Shown here: one piece after another, positions 32,043 to 41,546 of the stretch
Numbering within the stretch: position 1 is the stretch's first letter
Layout of the letters: the number at the start of each line of letters is the position of its first letter
Assembly (NCBI GenBank): GCA_040388535.1
Contig: JAZKBR010000004.1
Span: 527,699 to 591,698 of the forward strand
Length of the DNA stretch: 64,000 bases
Origin: Gemmatimonadota bacterium
GTDB lineage: Bacteria > Gemmatimonadota > Gemmatimonadetes > Gemmatimonadales > GWC2-71-9
Direction: 5' to 3'
Position numbers and translations under genes: made by a program
The notes under the pieces: generated by a model
Database searches by the model: none
What the model was told of the DNA's origin: nothing
Seen by the model: only the letters and a program-made list of their open reading frames with translations

Positions 32043-33919
32043 GTACCCGCGCCCGATTTCTTCCCGTGCAGCTCGCCACCCTGGTCGAGATCGCCCCTGA
32101 CGACAGCGGCTGGACCTGGGAAACCAAGTACGATGGCTATCGCCTCGAGGCAGTTGTCCGACGAGGCGCTGCGACGCTCTACACGCGCAATGGCAACGAC
32201 TGGACCGACCGCTTCCCGACCATCGCAGCAGCATTCGCCGACATCACAGCCGCCTCGGCCGTTATCGATGGCGAAGTTGTGATCCTCTCGGCCCGCTCCG
32301 CCAACTTCCGCAAGTTGCAGGATTTCCTGGGAGGCGATCAATCGCTCCGGCCGGTCTACTTCGCGTTCGACCTGCTCGAACTCGACGGCCGTGATCTCCG
32401 GGGTCTCCCGCTCGCCGCGAGACGCGTTCAACTCGACCGTTTGCTCAAGGGCGCCACTGGCGACGTGCGGATTGGCCAGCGCCTGCGCGGGGCACCCGCA
32501 ACGCTTCTCGCAAGGGTTTGCGCACAGGGCCGTGAAGGGATCATCGGGAAGCGTCTCGACGCGACATACCACGCCGGCCGGGATTCGTCGTGGATCAAGC
32601 TGAAGTGCGGCAAGCGGCAGGAATTCGTCATCCTGGGCTATACCGCTCCGAAGAATTCGCGCAGCGGATTTGGCTCGCTGTTGCTGGGAGTACACGATGC
32701 AACCGGGCTACGCTATGCCGGCCGGGTTGGCTCCGGCTTCAGTGACGCGCTGCTGCGATCGATGCACCGAACCCTCGAGTCGCTCGCCGTCGCCAAGGCG
32801 CCAACGATTCACTTCCCGGAGCGTCCACCCCGGGGCGTGCACTGGGTCAGGCCGAAACTCGTCGCCGAGGTCTCGTTCAGCGAATGGACGGCAAGCGGCT
32901 CGTTGCGACATCCGGTCTTCATCGGCCTGCGACAGGACAAGCCCGCTCACCACATTCAGAAAGAGGTCGCCGCAATGACCCGCTCCCCCGCGGCCACGAC
33001 GCACCGGCGACAGGCCAAGCCCGATTCGGGCACCACAGTCGCCGGAGTCGAGATCAGCCACCCCGATCGGATCGTCTATCCCGAGGCCGGCATTACCAAG
33101 CTGGAGCTCGCGCGCTTCCTTGAGCGGTTCGCGCCGCTGATGCTGCCGCACGTCGGCAATCGGCCGCTATCGCTGGTGCGCTGCCCGGAGGGGATCGCCG
33201 AGGAGTGCTTCTTCCAGAAACACTGGACGGGCAAGCTTCCGGATAGCCTCACCTCGGTGGCGATCACCCAGTCCGACCGAGCGAAACATCCCTATGTCGT
33301 AGTGAGGGACGCGCGCGGCCTCGTCACCCTCGCACAGTGGGGTGTCATGGAAATACACCCCTGGGGGGCTCGCGCAGATGCTCCCGAGCGCCCCGATCGG
33401 ATCCTCTTCGATCTCGATCCCGGTCCCGGCGTGAGCTGGGATGACGTCCGGAGCGCCACCTTCGGCCTCCGTTCACTCCTCGATGAGCTGGGCCTCGACT
33501 CGTGGGTCAAGACCAGCGGAGGCAAGGGCCTGCACATCATGGTGCCGATCGCGCGAACCGCGACCTGGAAAGAGGTTGCCTCCTTCGCGCAGGCGGTGGC
33601 GGTGCATATGGCAACACATTTCCCGGATCGATTCATCGCCAAGGCGTCGAAGGCCGCGCGACGCGGCGTGATCTTCGTGGACTGGCTCCGGAATACGCGC
33701 GGTGCCACGGCGGTGGGGACCTGGTCGCCGAGGGCGCGGGTCGAGGCGGGGGTCTCGGTGCCGATCTCCTGGCGGGCCCTGGCCAGCATCGCGAGCGGCA
33801 ACCAGCATACGCTACCGACGCTGCAGGATGCACCGTTGCCGAGAAGTGACCCGTGGCGCGCTGTCCTGGAGAGTCGTCAGCGTCTCACGAAGGCGATGCG
33901 CAAGCAGATCGACGTGTAA
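32039..33919 (+). CDS. ligD: DNA ligase D, ligase-polymerase form lacking the phosphoesterase domain
   Basis: 626 residues from the GTG that overlaps the PE stop. ATP-dependent ligase domain: K30-YDGYR (motif I, adenylated Lys), then DGEVVIL and the C-terminal OB-fold. From about residue 330 the polymerase (AEP primase) domain: the metal-binding motif D458-LD460 in FDLDPGPG, SGGKGLHI (S493, H499) and D548 in FVDWLRN. Order is ligase then polymerase, as in Pseudomonas-type LigD minus PE. Works with Ku and the separate PE protein in NHEJ. Confidence 0.95.
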   Translation: MSTRARFLPVQLATLVEIAPDDSGWTWETKYDGYRLEAVVRRGAATLYTRNGNDWTDRFPTIAAAFADITAASAVIDGEVVILSARSANFRKLQDFLGGDQSLRPVYFAFDLLELDGRDLRGLPLAARRVQLDRLLKGATGDVRIGQRLRGAPATLLARVCAQGREGIIGKRLDATYHAGRDSSWIKLKCGKRQEFVILGYTAPKNSRSGFGSLLLGVHDATGLRYAGRVGSGFSDALLRSMHRTLESLAVAKAPTIHFPERPPRGVHWVRPKLVAEVSFSEWTASGSLRHPVFIGLRQDKPAHHIQKEVAAMTRSPAATTHRRQAKPDSGTTVAGVEISHPDRIVYPEAGITKLELARFLERFAPLMLPHVGNRPLSLVRCPEGIAEECFFQKHWTGKLPDSLTSVAITQSDRAKHPYVVVRDARGLVTLAQWGVMEIHPWGARADAPERPDRILFDLDPGPGVSWDDVRSATFGLRSLLDELGLDSWVKTSGGKGLHIMVPIARTATWKEVASFAQAVAVHMATHFPDRFIAKASKAARRGVIFVDWLRNTRGATAVGTWSPRARVEAGVSVPISWRALASIASGNQHTLPTLQDAPLPRSDPWRAVLESRQRLTKAMRKQIDV

Positions 33920-33991
33920 TGCTCCACGCGGCTGAGTCGTCACCGTCTTGGTACGAACTCAACACGACTCTGTTCGCGTCAGGAGCATCGC

Positions 33992-34372
33992 ATGTCACGC
34001 ATCGCTTTCGTCGCCGGTCTCCTTGCCCTCTCCGGGAGCGCCGGCTTTGCCTCAGGATACAGCATCTCGATTCCACGCGCCGCCGCCGGAGTACGTTTCA
34101 CCAATCATCTGTCGGACACGCGGTCGGTTTCCCTCGAAGCCAACAAGCATGTGGTGTTTACCAATGTTGCTGCGGGCGCATCCACGGGTGAGTTGCTGGT
34201 GCAGGACACCGTCGTGACGTTCGACCTGAAATGGACCGGCTCCGACAGCGTGGTGGCGACCAGCAACTCGTCGCTGGCAAGCGGCGGCCACTACTCGGTC
34301 ACGGCCACCCGGGCCAATGGAACGACGCCGATCCTGATCGTGCTGCGCGACACAGTGAGGCTGCTCAAGTAG
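33992..34372 (+). CDS. Secreted hypothetical protein
   Basis: 126 residues; signal peptide MSRIAFVAGLLALSGSAGFASG. The mature part is beta-rich, with VRFTNHLSDTRSVSLEANKHVVFTNV and FDLKWTGSDSVV, and looks like a small immunoglobulin-like or sandwich fold. AGGAG lies six bases before the ATG. No recognised family. Its stop overlaps the convergent gene by 8 bp. Confidence 0.6.
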   Translation: MSRIAFVAGLLALSGSAGFASGYSISIPRAAAGVRFTNHLSDTRSVSLEANKHVVFTNVAAGASTGELLVQDTVVTFDLKWTGSDSVVATSNSSLASGGHYSVTATRANGTTPILIVLRDTVRLLK

Positions 34373-34733
34373 CCTGCGTACGTGCCATTGCGTCGCGGAT
34401 CATCGCGACCGTGGCTGCCGGATCTTCGACCTCGATCACGAGACGCGCGAAATGCTCGTGATCGAGTTCCAGCACGACCGCGTGTTCCGGATCCTGGATA
34501 TCATAGAACACGGCCCCTTCGTGCTGGTAAAAGGTCCCCGCCGTGAGAATGCCCGGGATATTTGTCCCCGGCATCTTCATCCCGTGCCACCATCCGCGCG
34601 CCGCTTCCGCGTCGTGGCGGACACTGCGCACGTGCGCGAGCGGAAATTCCAGCTGACTCCGCAACGCCCAGAGCTTGTGCCAGCCTTGCACGTCGCATCG
34701 GATGGTATCGCCTGTGATAGTGACCTCGACCAC
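34365..34733 (-). CDS. Small protein resembling a bacterial PH-like domain
   Basis: 122 residues, GTG start. The pattern of strands VTITGDTIRCDV, LWALRSQLEFPLAHVRSVRHD, AGTFYQHEGAVFYDIQDPEHAVVLEL and a C-terminal helix ARLVIEVEDPAATVAMIRDAM fits the YdjO/bPH fold in which a beta barrel is capped by one helix. The likely role is unknown. It lies 73 bp upstream of nothing on its own strand except the C39 protein, so it may be monocistronic. Confidence 0.55.
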   Translation of the reverse strand: MVEVTITGDTIRCDVQGWHKLWALRSQLEFPLAHVRSVRHDAEAARGWWHGMKMPGTNIPGILTAGTFYQHEGAVFYDIQDPEHAVVLELDHEHFARLVIEVEDPAATVAMIRDAMARTQAT

Positions 34734-34806
34734 GACTCCCTCCCTTGTGTGGAACTCACATGATCAGCCGATGGCGCACGCCAGGAGCAGCGGATCCGGC
34801 AGGTCG

Positions 34807-36867
34807 CTATGGCATCCAGCGGAGACGCAACGGCCAGGGCTGTTCGACTCCCACCGAGACACCCCACCGCTTCTCGGCGAGGAGGCTGCGCGCAAGATCG
34901 ACGCGAAGTGCCCCGAGGCGAGCGCCAGGCAGGTCAATCCGGATGCCGGCCCCGGCATCGAGATAGTCGCGACGATCGCTTCCCCCGGCAGGGGAGCTCA
35001 TGACCCTCGCCGCATCGACAAATGCACCGACCCCGAGACCAGCAAGCCCGATCCTTCCAACCCTGCGATCAATCGAGAGGCCACCGTGCAGAATGGTGCG
35101 ACCCAGTCGCTGCGTCGGTCGGCGTTCGCTCGGGCTCATCCGGTGCGCGCGCAGCGGAATCGCCCAGGTGAGGTTGCCGCCGGCGAGTGGCCATACGCCT
35201 TCAGGCGCATCTGCCGAGGCCCAGTCGCCACCCGCACGCGCGGCGAGTTCAATGCTCGCGGGCCCGCGAGGGGCTTTCCAGGATAGCCGCGCCTGGACTC
35301 GCTGATACGCCGGCTGCTGCCGTAGCGGCGCCGCCTGCTCTCCCTGCAAGGACATTACCACACGATCCCGCGCCGAGTGCACGGCTCCGCCGAGGGCGAC
35401 TGCGACGTAGTCCGCCTCGACCCAACGCTCGTACCGTATCGCACTCATCAACTCGAGATGAGGGCTCAACCAACCGGCGATACCGACGGTGGTGGCTCGC
35501 CGTCGCTGACGAGGGATCCCCGAATCCGGGGCAACCTCGGTGAACCGATACTCCTCCCTGCTCTCCTCGACGCTCAGTACGGCCGGGATTCCTACCTTTG
35601 CCGGCAGCTCCACACGAAGCGCCAGCCGGGGATGACCGGCGTCCCAGCGCCACTGTCCTGACCAAAGCTCACCAGCGCGGAATGGCGATGCCACGGCGAG
35701 GTCGACCTCGCGGAATGAGAGGGCGCTGATGGCATTCATCAGGATCAACCGGCGGGGAGGATCGATGATCGGTCGCTCGACAACGGCGGCCTGAACTTCT
35801 GCCACTCCGCCCGACACCGGCGCATACCGTACCGAGCCAATTCCAACAGCCGGTATGTCGCGCAACCGGCGCTCCGCCACGCCACGATTCTCCATCGTGA
35901 GCAGGCCGCCCGCCCGGATTCCGATGGCATCCGCGAAGACAGTGAACCTGATCCGCCGAACTCCGACCACGTTCACGAAATCGACCGTGAGCCGGCCGAT
36001 ATGATTCCACGCTGCGAGCGCGCCATCACGATCGCCGGCGAGGTATCGGCTGCTGGCGAGTAGTTGCCATCCGAGAGTGTCAGTGGGGACTTGCGCGAGG
36101 TATGCCTGCGCGATGTTCACGGCTTCCGGGTAGAGACCTTGGCGGAAGCGGACCCCCGCGAGTTCCCGGAGCACCAGGGCTTCGCCCGGGCATGCCTGTC
36201 GCGCCTTGCCAAGCAGCGAGTCCGCGCGGACGAGCTGATTCTCGCCCGCCTCGGTCACCGCTGCATCAAGCCAGGGACGGCAAGGCAGCGAATCAACGGT
36301 GATCGGGGGAAGGTGCGATGGCACCACAGCCGCAACCGGCGGCGGACGGATCAGTAAGGCCCAGCGATCAGCCCCATTCCAGCGCTTCAGAAACGTTTCG
36401 ATAGCGACCGAGGCGAATGGCGCAACGGCGGGATCATGATAGACCACCCGTGAGTCACTCCAGCCGACAACGACAACGTAGTGGAAGCGATTGCGACCAA
36501 CCTGGATCAGCGCGATCACGGGAATACTGTCGCGCAACGATTGCATCACTGCATCGGGAGTGCCGGCGATCGCCTGCGTCTGCCAGCCGCGCGACGCAGT
36601 CGTTGCGACCAGCTCATCGGTCCGGATCCCCCCTTCGCTCGGCCGCACCAGCGCACCGAACTCCTCCGGGGAGACGCCGCGTTTCCCCCACCAGCGCTCG
36701 ACCATCGCGACGGCCGCGCCGCCACAGAGCAATTCCGACTGCGCAAGGTAGGGGACCTGCAGTACTGCCGGAGCGCCGCGAGACTGGGCGAGAAGAGCCT
36801 GGGGGATACCCGCGATGAGCCCGGACAGCGCGGAGAGTCGCAAGACCAGCCGTGTGCCCGGGCGCAT
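34807..36867 (-). CDS. C39-like (PA2778-type) cysteine peptidase with TPR and barrel-like C-terminus
   Basis: 686 residues, signal peptide (about 1-28, cleavage after LLAQ). The papain-like C39 domain has Cys48 (LLCGGAAVAMVERWWG), His129 (FHYVVVVGW) and Asp145 (YHDPA). After about residue 175 a TPR-like section (about 180-290) follows, then a beta-rich region of about 380 residues ending in VSVGVEQPWPLRLRWMP, reminiscent of outer-membrane barrels. Closest idea: the PA2778 family, whose partner PA2779 is encoded immediately upstream here too. Substrate or export target unknown. Confidence 0.75.
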   Translation of the reverse strand: MRPGTRLVLRLSALSGLIAGIPQALLAQSRGAPAVLQVPYLAQSELLCGGAAVAMVERWWGKRGVSPEEFGALVRPSEGGIRTDELVATTASRGWQTQAIAGTPDAVMQSLRDSIPVIALIQVGRNRFHYVVVVGWSDSRVVYHDPAVAPFASVAIETFLKRWNGADRWALLIRPPPVAAVVPSHLPPITVDSLPCRPWLDAAVTEAGENQLVRADSLLGKARQACPGEALVLRELAGVRFRQGLYPEAVNIAQAYLAQVPTDTLGWQLLASSRYLAGDRDGALAAWNHIGRLTVDFVNVVGVRRIRFTVFADAIGIRAGGLLTMENRGVAERRLRDIPAVGIGSVRYAPVSGGVAEVQAAVVERPIIDPPRRLILMNAISALSFREVDLAVASPFRAGELWSGQWRWDAGHPRLALRVELPAKVGIPAVLSVEESREEYRFTEVAPDSGIPRQRRRATTVGIAGWLSPHLELMSAIRYERWVEADYVAVALGGAVHSARDRVVMSLQGEQAAPLRQQPAYQRVQARLSWKAPRGPASIELAARAGGDWASADAPEGVWPLAGGNLTWAIPLRAHRMSPSERRPTQRLGRTILHGGLSIDRRVGRIGLAGLGVGAFVDAARVMSSPAGGSDRRDYLDAGAGIRIDLPGARLGALRVDLARSLLAEKRWGVSVGVEQPWPLRLRWMP

Positions 36868-36886
36868 CGAGAGTGGGTCGAACCGC

Positions 36887-37249
36887 TTACTTGAGGAGCA
36901 GGATCAGGATCAGCAGAGCGATGATGATGGCCGTAGTGCTGATCACGACGGTGCTGCTGCCACCGGCACGGATCTTTGCGGCGTAGTCGTTCACGGCCGC
37001 GTCATCAAGCGCAGCAACGCGGGCCGAGAGCTGTTCGGCGCTGACGCCCATCTTGCCGGCGGTCGCAATGGCAGCAGGCGTCGCGAGCGTGGTGTTCACC
37101 AAGGTACGATTGGTCGCGCTTGGGGGCGTGGTGGTCGCGGCTTCGAGCGTGGTAGTGGAGACGGTGCTCCGCGCCTGGGCCGAGAGCGGGGCGGCTGCCG
37201 TGATCGTGACGAGCGCGGCAATCAGGGGCAATGCAGAAATCTTGGACAT
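36887..37249 (-). CDS. PA2779-like small secreted/membrane protein
   Basis: 120 residues; signal peptide ending APLSAQ, then Thr-rich linker and the conserved helix AGKMGVSAEQLSARVAALDDAAVNDYAAKI, followed by a C-terminal membrane helix VVISTTAIIIALLILILLLK. The 'MGV..AQ..ARVAALTD..V' pattern is that of PA2779. It precedes the C39 peptidase gene by 19 bp on the same strand, as in Pseudomonas; the peptidase may process or export it. Confidence 0.7.
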   Translation of the reverse strand: MSKISALPLIAALVTITAAAPLSAQARSTVSTTTLEAATTTPPSATNRTLVNTTLATPAAIATAGKMGVSAEQLSARVAALDDAAVNDYAAKIRAGGSSTVVISTTAIIIALLILILLLK

Positions 37250-37375
37250 GGGGACTCCTCAGGACGGCTGTCGCGCCACCGAAGGTGGTGCGTCTGTGAA
37301 CGATATCCCGGCCCCTTCCGACGAGATATCCGTCATTGGGATGAGCCGGTGCTGCGTTCCAAGGGACGAGTGGCG

Positions 37376-37588
37376 TCAGCCACGGTGCACAGCCCCGCGG
37401 CCTCGCCAGCATCGCACACTTCCCCAGCCGAAGAGCAGGGCCAGGAGCGGAAAGACTGCCGCTCCGATGAACGCGCCCTGACCACCCACCCGGGTCTGTT
37501 GCAGGAAATGCGTCACGACCAGCAGGCGAACTGTATAGAACGCGAAGAACGTGCTCAGGGCACCCAGGAGAATTGCGAGCAGTCGCAT
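37376..37588 (-). CDS. Small two-helix membrane protein, unknown family
   Basis: 70 residues from the ATG at 37588 (MRLLAILLGALSTFFAFYTVRLLVV): two hydrophobic segments, a Gln-Gln-Thr linker and a basic tail (RCWRGRGAVHRG). It lies between the PA2779-like gene and the divergent secreted protein at 37639. I see no known family; the longer reading frame would run back through the divergent gene's start region. Real but weakly supported. Confidence 0.5.
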   Translation of the reverse strand: MRLLAILLGALSTFFAFYTVRLLVVTHFLQQTRVGGQGAFIGAAVFPLLALLFGWGSVRCWRGRGAVHRG

Positions 37589-37638
37589 GACACCCTTACC
37601 GTTGGAGGTTGATCTCCAGCCACCTTCAGGGAGGTGCC

Positions 37639-38562
37639 ATGCGCACCCGCCTTCGACTCGTTGCTCCGCAAGTTCTCCTCGCGGTCGTCGCCCATTCGCT
37701 AGCCGCTCAGCAGGTCTCCGACACCCTCTTTCAGCCGAGGGTGGGCATTCAAGCATACCCGAAAGGTGCCGGGCCCGCCGTCCTGATTGACGAGGCGCAC
37801 GTCAACTTCCACACGGTGGAGGGGCGTTACCTGACCTTTGCGCGCCTGCTTCGCAATGATGGCTATGTCGTGAGCGCCAATCGGGTTCCCTTCTCGAGAG
37901 CGTCACTGGCGCGGGCCAAGGTGCTGGTCATCGCCAACGCCCTCAACCGGCGCAATGAGTCTCGCTGGGAGCTTCCGACCCCGTCGGCCTTCACCATCGC
38001 CGAGGTGGCTGCAGTGAAGTCGTGGGTCGCAGGCGGCGGGTCGCTGCTGCTCATCGCCGACCATATGCCGTTCCCTGGTGCCGCGGCCGAACTCGCGGCG
38101 GCCTTCGGCGTCGCCCTCACCAACGGCTTCGTGACCGATTCCATCAGCGGCGAGGGAAACCTCGGCTTCACGCGTGCCACCGGACTGGCCGATCACGTCA
38201 TTACTCGCGGCCGGACTCCTTCGGAACGCATCGATTCGATCGTGGCATTCACTGGCGAAGCCTTTCGCTTGACCGGACCGGGCAGCGCGCTGATCACCTT
38301 CGGGCCGCACACCACCAACTTCTACCCCAGGGAATCTTTCGAGGTCAAACCGGATACTCGACGCGAGCCTGCTCGCGGAATGCTGCAAGGCGCGGCAATC
38401 GAATTCGGTGCGGGCCGCGTGGCCGTGTTTGGCGAGGCAGCAATGTTCTCGGCCCAATTGGGCGGACCTGACCACGATCGGATCGGAATGAACGCACCCA
38501 ACGCTCCGCAGAATGCGCAATTCGCACTCAACGTTGTGCACTGGCTGAGCAAGCTGCTCTAG
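37639..38562 (+). CDS. Secreted DUF4350-like protein
   Basis: 307 residues from the ATG after AGGGAGGTGCC; an upstream ATG at 37609 has no such site. Signal peptide to about residue 23 (AAQQVSD). The body reads LIDEAHVNFHTVEGRYLTFARLLRNDGYVV, AKVLVIANAL, VKSWVAGGGSLLLIADHMPFPGAAAELAAAFG, IEFGAGRVAVFGEAAMFSAQL: a glutamine-amidotransferase/ThuA-like sandwich as in GldG/DUF4350 proteins, probably a non-catalytic binding fold. Stop codon is adjacent to the convergent hydrolase's stop. Confidence 0.7.
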   Translation: MRTRLRLVAPQVLLAVVAHSLAAQQVSDTLFQPRVGIQAYPKGAGPAVLIDEAHVNFHTVEGRYLTFARLLRNDGYVVSANRVPFSRASLARAKVLVIANALNRRNESRWELPTPSAFTIAEVAAVKSWVAGGGSLLLIADHMPFPGAAAELAAAFGVALTNGFVTDSISGEGNLGFTRATGLADHVITRGRTPSERIDSIVAFTGEAFRLTGPGSALITFGPHTTNFYPRESFEVKPDTRREPARGMLQGAAIEFGAGRVAVFGEAAMFSAQLGGPDHDRIGMNAPNAPQNAQFALNVVHWLSKLL

Positions 38563-40374
38563 TCAGGGCATCACCCGCACGGCGATATGCGACGGCCATG
38601 CGGGCGTGTGCCAGACCCGATGCTCCGACGGCTGGAAGTCGCCCACCCGCGCCTCGAAGATGTTGGCAACGAAGCGCTGGGGATTCCGGTCATACATCGG
38701 GAACCAGCTGCTCTGCACCTGGACCATGATCCGATGTCCCTTCAGGAAGCGATAGAGCTGCTCGTGCAGATCCACCTGATAGGGAATCACCCGGTTTGCT
38801 GGAATCGGTGTTGCGCGCTCAAACCCCTTCCAGTAGCGCCCGCGCAGGATGTCGGCGTTCACCATGAACTGGTAGCCGCCCATCTGCGGGTGGTCCGCCA
38901 CCTCTTCGGGGTAGACGTCGATGAGCTTGACGACCCAGTCGGCGTCCGTCCCCGTCGTGGAAGCAAAGAGGTGCGCCACCACGTTGCCGACAACCGTGAT
39001 GTCGCTCGTCAGAGCTGCGGAGACCCAGGTGAGCACATCGGGTCGACCGTCCACGAAACGCTGGTCCTGTTGCAGCCAGCTGCTCGCGGCCGACCCATCG
39101 TCGGGGCGCGGGGTGTTGGGCACGGGATGCGCCGGGTCAGCACGATAGGCGTCGAACGCCTCCTTTCCCGGCTTCGGCGGATCAAACGACAACACCCCCT
39201 GCGCGTGCAGGTAGAACTTCTTCGAGGTCGACTCGCGCGCGGGCCACGCATCAAAGGTCCGCCACTTGTTCGCCCCGGTCTCGAACGCCCAGACTTCGGG
39301 GAAGTGACCATCACCCTTGCCGTGCAGGTACCAGGCAAACCAGGGCCGCTGGATCTTGTCACGGAAGTAGTCCCCCGTGGCGCTCCCCAGGGCGATCGGC
39401 CCCAGCGAATCGGCACTGCCGCGCGCCCACGCGCCATGTGACCAGGGACCAAGCACCAGCCGGTTGAGCCCCTTGGCGTCGTGCGCTTCCAGTGTGCGAT
39501 ACCCGATCGAAGCGCCGAGGATATCCTCCTCGTCCCACACGCCGCCCACGAAGAGCGTCGGGACCTCGGAGCTGGTGAGGACGCGCTGCATCGCGCGCGC
39601 CTGCCAGTAGGCGTCGTACGCGGGATGCGACCGGAACCCGACCCACGAAGGCAACTCGGCGACGCCGGCCGTCTTGCCGATGTTGCTCAGGGTCGCCTGT
39701 CGCAGGTAGAACTGGAACTGGTCGTAATCCGGAATGGCGAGGCCATTTGTCCCCTCGATGTATGCCGAGTAGATCACGCCCTGGGTCTGGCGAAAAGCGC
39801 CCTGGTGAAAGAAGTCGTCGCCCAGCCAGGTGTCGGCGCTGGGCGCCTGGGGCGAGATCGCTTTCAATGCGGGATGCGGGTGCACACCGGCAAGGCCGGC
39901 GAGCCAGCCGCGATACGAAACGCCGAGGACGCCGACCTTGCCGCTGTTGGCGGGAAGCTGCTTGATGAGCCAGTCGATCGTGTCCCACGCATCCGTCGAT
40001 TCATCGACGCCGCGGGGGTCGCGCGGATCGGCCATTGGTCGACTGGTGACGAAGGTGCCCTCTGATCCGAAGCGCCCACGAATGTCCTCGGTCACGAAGA
40101 TGTAGCCATCTTCTCCGAGCTCGCGCAGCGAGGCCGGCAGATCAGCTGTGCGGAACTCGCGTGCGGCGCTGAAGGCAGTGCGGATCAGCAGGATGGGAAG
40201 TGGCCCCGTGGCGCCCTTCGGGATCAGCGCAACGGCGAAGTGCAGGGTGCCGTCCCGCATCGGGATGCTGAGTTCCTTGCGCTCGTATGTTGTCGATGCG
40301 AGTGGGTTCGCTGCAGCGGCTGGGAATGCAGCGCCAACAGCGAGAACGGCGCAGAGTCGGAACATCAGGCGCAC
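38563..40374 (-). CDS. Exported CocE/NonD family alpha/beta hydrolase
   Basis: 603 residues; signal peptide (AFPAAAANP). The CocE-type signature is PMRDGTLHFAVALIPK early and the nucleophile GVSYRGW (Ser153), followed by cap and C-terminal jelly-roll domain (TSDITVVGNVVAHLFASTTGTDADWVVKLIDVYPEE). Relatives include cocaine esterase and X-Pro dipeptidyl-peptidase; the substrate is likely a peptide or ester, unproven. The Asp/His partners follow in YDRN/HRIMVQVQSSW-type segments. Confidence 0.9.
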   Translation of the reverse strand: MRLMFRLCAVLAVGAAFPAAAANPLASTTYERKELSIPMRDGTLHFAVALIPKGATGPLPILLIRTAFSAAREFRTADLPASLRELGEDGYIFVTEDIRGRFGSEGTFVTSRPMADPRDPRGVDESTDAWDTIDWLIKQLPANSGKVGVLGVSYRGWLAGLAGVHPHPALKAISPQAPSADTWLGDDFFHQGAFRQTQGVIYSAYIEGTNGLAIPDYDQFQFYLRQATLSNIGKTAGVAELPSWVGFRSHPAYDAYWQARAMQRVLTSSEVPTLFVGGVWDEEDILGASIGYRTLEAHDAKGLNRLVLGPWSHGAWARGSADSLGPIALGSATGDYFRDKIQRPWFAWYLHGKGDGHFPEVWAFETGANKWRTFDAWPARESTSKKFYLHAQGVLSFDPPKPGKEAFDAYRADPAHPVPNTPRPDDGSAASSWLQQDQRFVDGRPDVLTWVSAALTSDITVVGNVVAHLFASTTGTDADWVVKLIDVYPEEVADHPQMGGYQFMVNADILRGRYWKGFERATPIPANRVIPYQVDLHEQLYRFLKGHRIMVQVQSSWFPMYDRNPQRFVANIFEARVGDFQPSEHRVWHTPAWPSHIAVRVMP

Positions 40375-40448
40375 AACGCCTCCTTGGGCGGTCGGCTGGG
40401 TGACGCCTTGATGTTACCTGTATCGCTGTCGTTCATCCAAGCGGGATG

Positions 40449-41504
40449 CTAGCGGAGGTACTCCTGCGCCGCCGCGGTAAAGTCAGCTGGCCGGCTGCTG
40501 GCACCGAGGAAGAACTCGACCTTGATGCGATCGGCGGCGGTCATCTGCACCAGCATCCAGCCGTAGGTCTCGGTCGCACCAGGGCGACGGATCTGGTAGC
40601 CGACGACTCCAGACGCAGGAGTTACGGTGGCGGGATCGGGATCTGAAACACCGATGTTGCCAAAGAACGGTGCTGCGATGGTGCCACCAACCGACACCTG
40701 CGGCGCGCCGCTGAAATAGTCGTATACGAATCCGATCGACTTCGCCCACCCTGCCGGGCTCCCCGCGCTCTGGGCATTGACCGGCAGCGAGCTGTGAAAC
40801 CAGTCGCCCACCAGCTTGCCGGCAATGCCGAAATCGATGCGCCCGTCGCGGTTCGCGGGCACGCCGTCAAAGGTGCGTGAGCGAGCGTAATAGAGAGCAC
40901 GGAGCGGTTCGGTGAAATACTTGTAGGGCGATACCGCGTGCCGGGTGTTCTCGCCGTAACGCGCCGGATTGACGAGGCCGGGCAGCGTTACGTCGTAGTC
41001 GTAGGCGCCCAGGTCAAACGACGGACAAAACCCCGTGGTCGTGCCGATCTGCTGGCCCGCGGTGACGTGGGTTCCCGGAATCATTCCCGATGCAAGCAGC
41101 ACGTGATCGTAGTAGTAGTGGAAGGTCTTCGTCATCTGGATATCGACCTTGGTGTCGCCGCGGTCTTCGGTGACCAGCACGAAGGTGATGACTCCACTAC
41201 CGGCAGCATAGATCGGCCGCTTGCTGCAATCGTTGTTCTGCTGATTGCCGCCGTATGCATCGACAAACGAGATGTAGACGTGGTCGGTCGGCAGCACGTG
41301 CCCCGGAGGGCCCAGCTTGCCGAGGGGCGTGGTCGAGATCACCCAGGCGGTGTCGATCGGAGAGACGGAGAGGACCCCCGGGCCAGTGGTGGTGAGCCCG
41401 TAGGGATTGTTGCCATCGGGGTCGGTCGGGCCGGTGCTCCCGTCACCACAGGCCGGGAGGGCGAGCAGCAGCGCGGCGATGAACGGGCGGAGGCGAGTCG
41501 TCAT
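40449..41504 (-). CDS. Lipoprotein with M23-like fold lacking catalytic residues
   Basis: 351 residues. LLLALPACGDGSTGPTDPDG is a lipobox with Cys19 and an acidic Gly/Thr-rich linker. The region HYYYDHVLLASGMIPGTHVTAGQQIGTTTGFCPSFDLGAYD resembles the M23 'H..N...V..GQ.IG..G' segment, but the final HxH motif reads FDLGAYD, so zinc catalysis is unlikely. Other cysteines (NNDCSKR, GFCPSF) may form disulfides. Function unknown; possibly a substrate-binding relative of lysostaphin-like peptidases. Confidence 0.65.
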   Translation of the reverse strand: MTTRLRPFIAALLLALPACGDGSTGPTDPDGNNPYGLTTTGPGVLSVSPIDTAWVISTTPLGKLGPPGHVLPTDHVYISFVDAYGGNQQNNDCSKRPIYAAGSGVITFVLVTEDRGDTKVDIQMTKTFHYYYDHVLLASGMIPGTHVTAGQQIGTTTGFCPSFDLGAYDYDVTLPGLVNPARYGENTRHAVSPYKYFTEPLRALYYARSRTFDGVPANRDGRIDFGIAGKLVGDWFHSSLPVNAQSAGSPAGWAKSIGFVYDYFSGAPQVSVGGTIAAPFFGNIGVSDPDPATVTPASGVVGYQIRRPGATETYGWMLVQMTAADRIKVEFFLGASSRPADFTAAAQEYLR

Positions 41505-41546
41505 CCCGCAATTATCGGCAACTGTCGGGCCGGGGTGAGTGGCGTG

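Noticed and set aside
37273-37291. Leader hairpin upstream of the PA2779-like gene
   Set aside because: Only a 5-bp core stem on the transcribed strand with a mismatch in the middle; could be chance.
40449-41504. Calling the lipoprotein an active M23 peptidase
   Set aside because: The HxH zinc motif is absent (FDLGAYD at that place).
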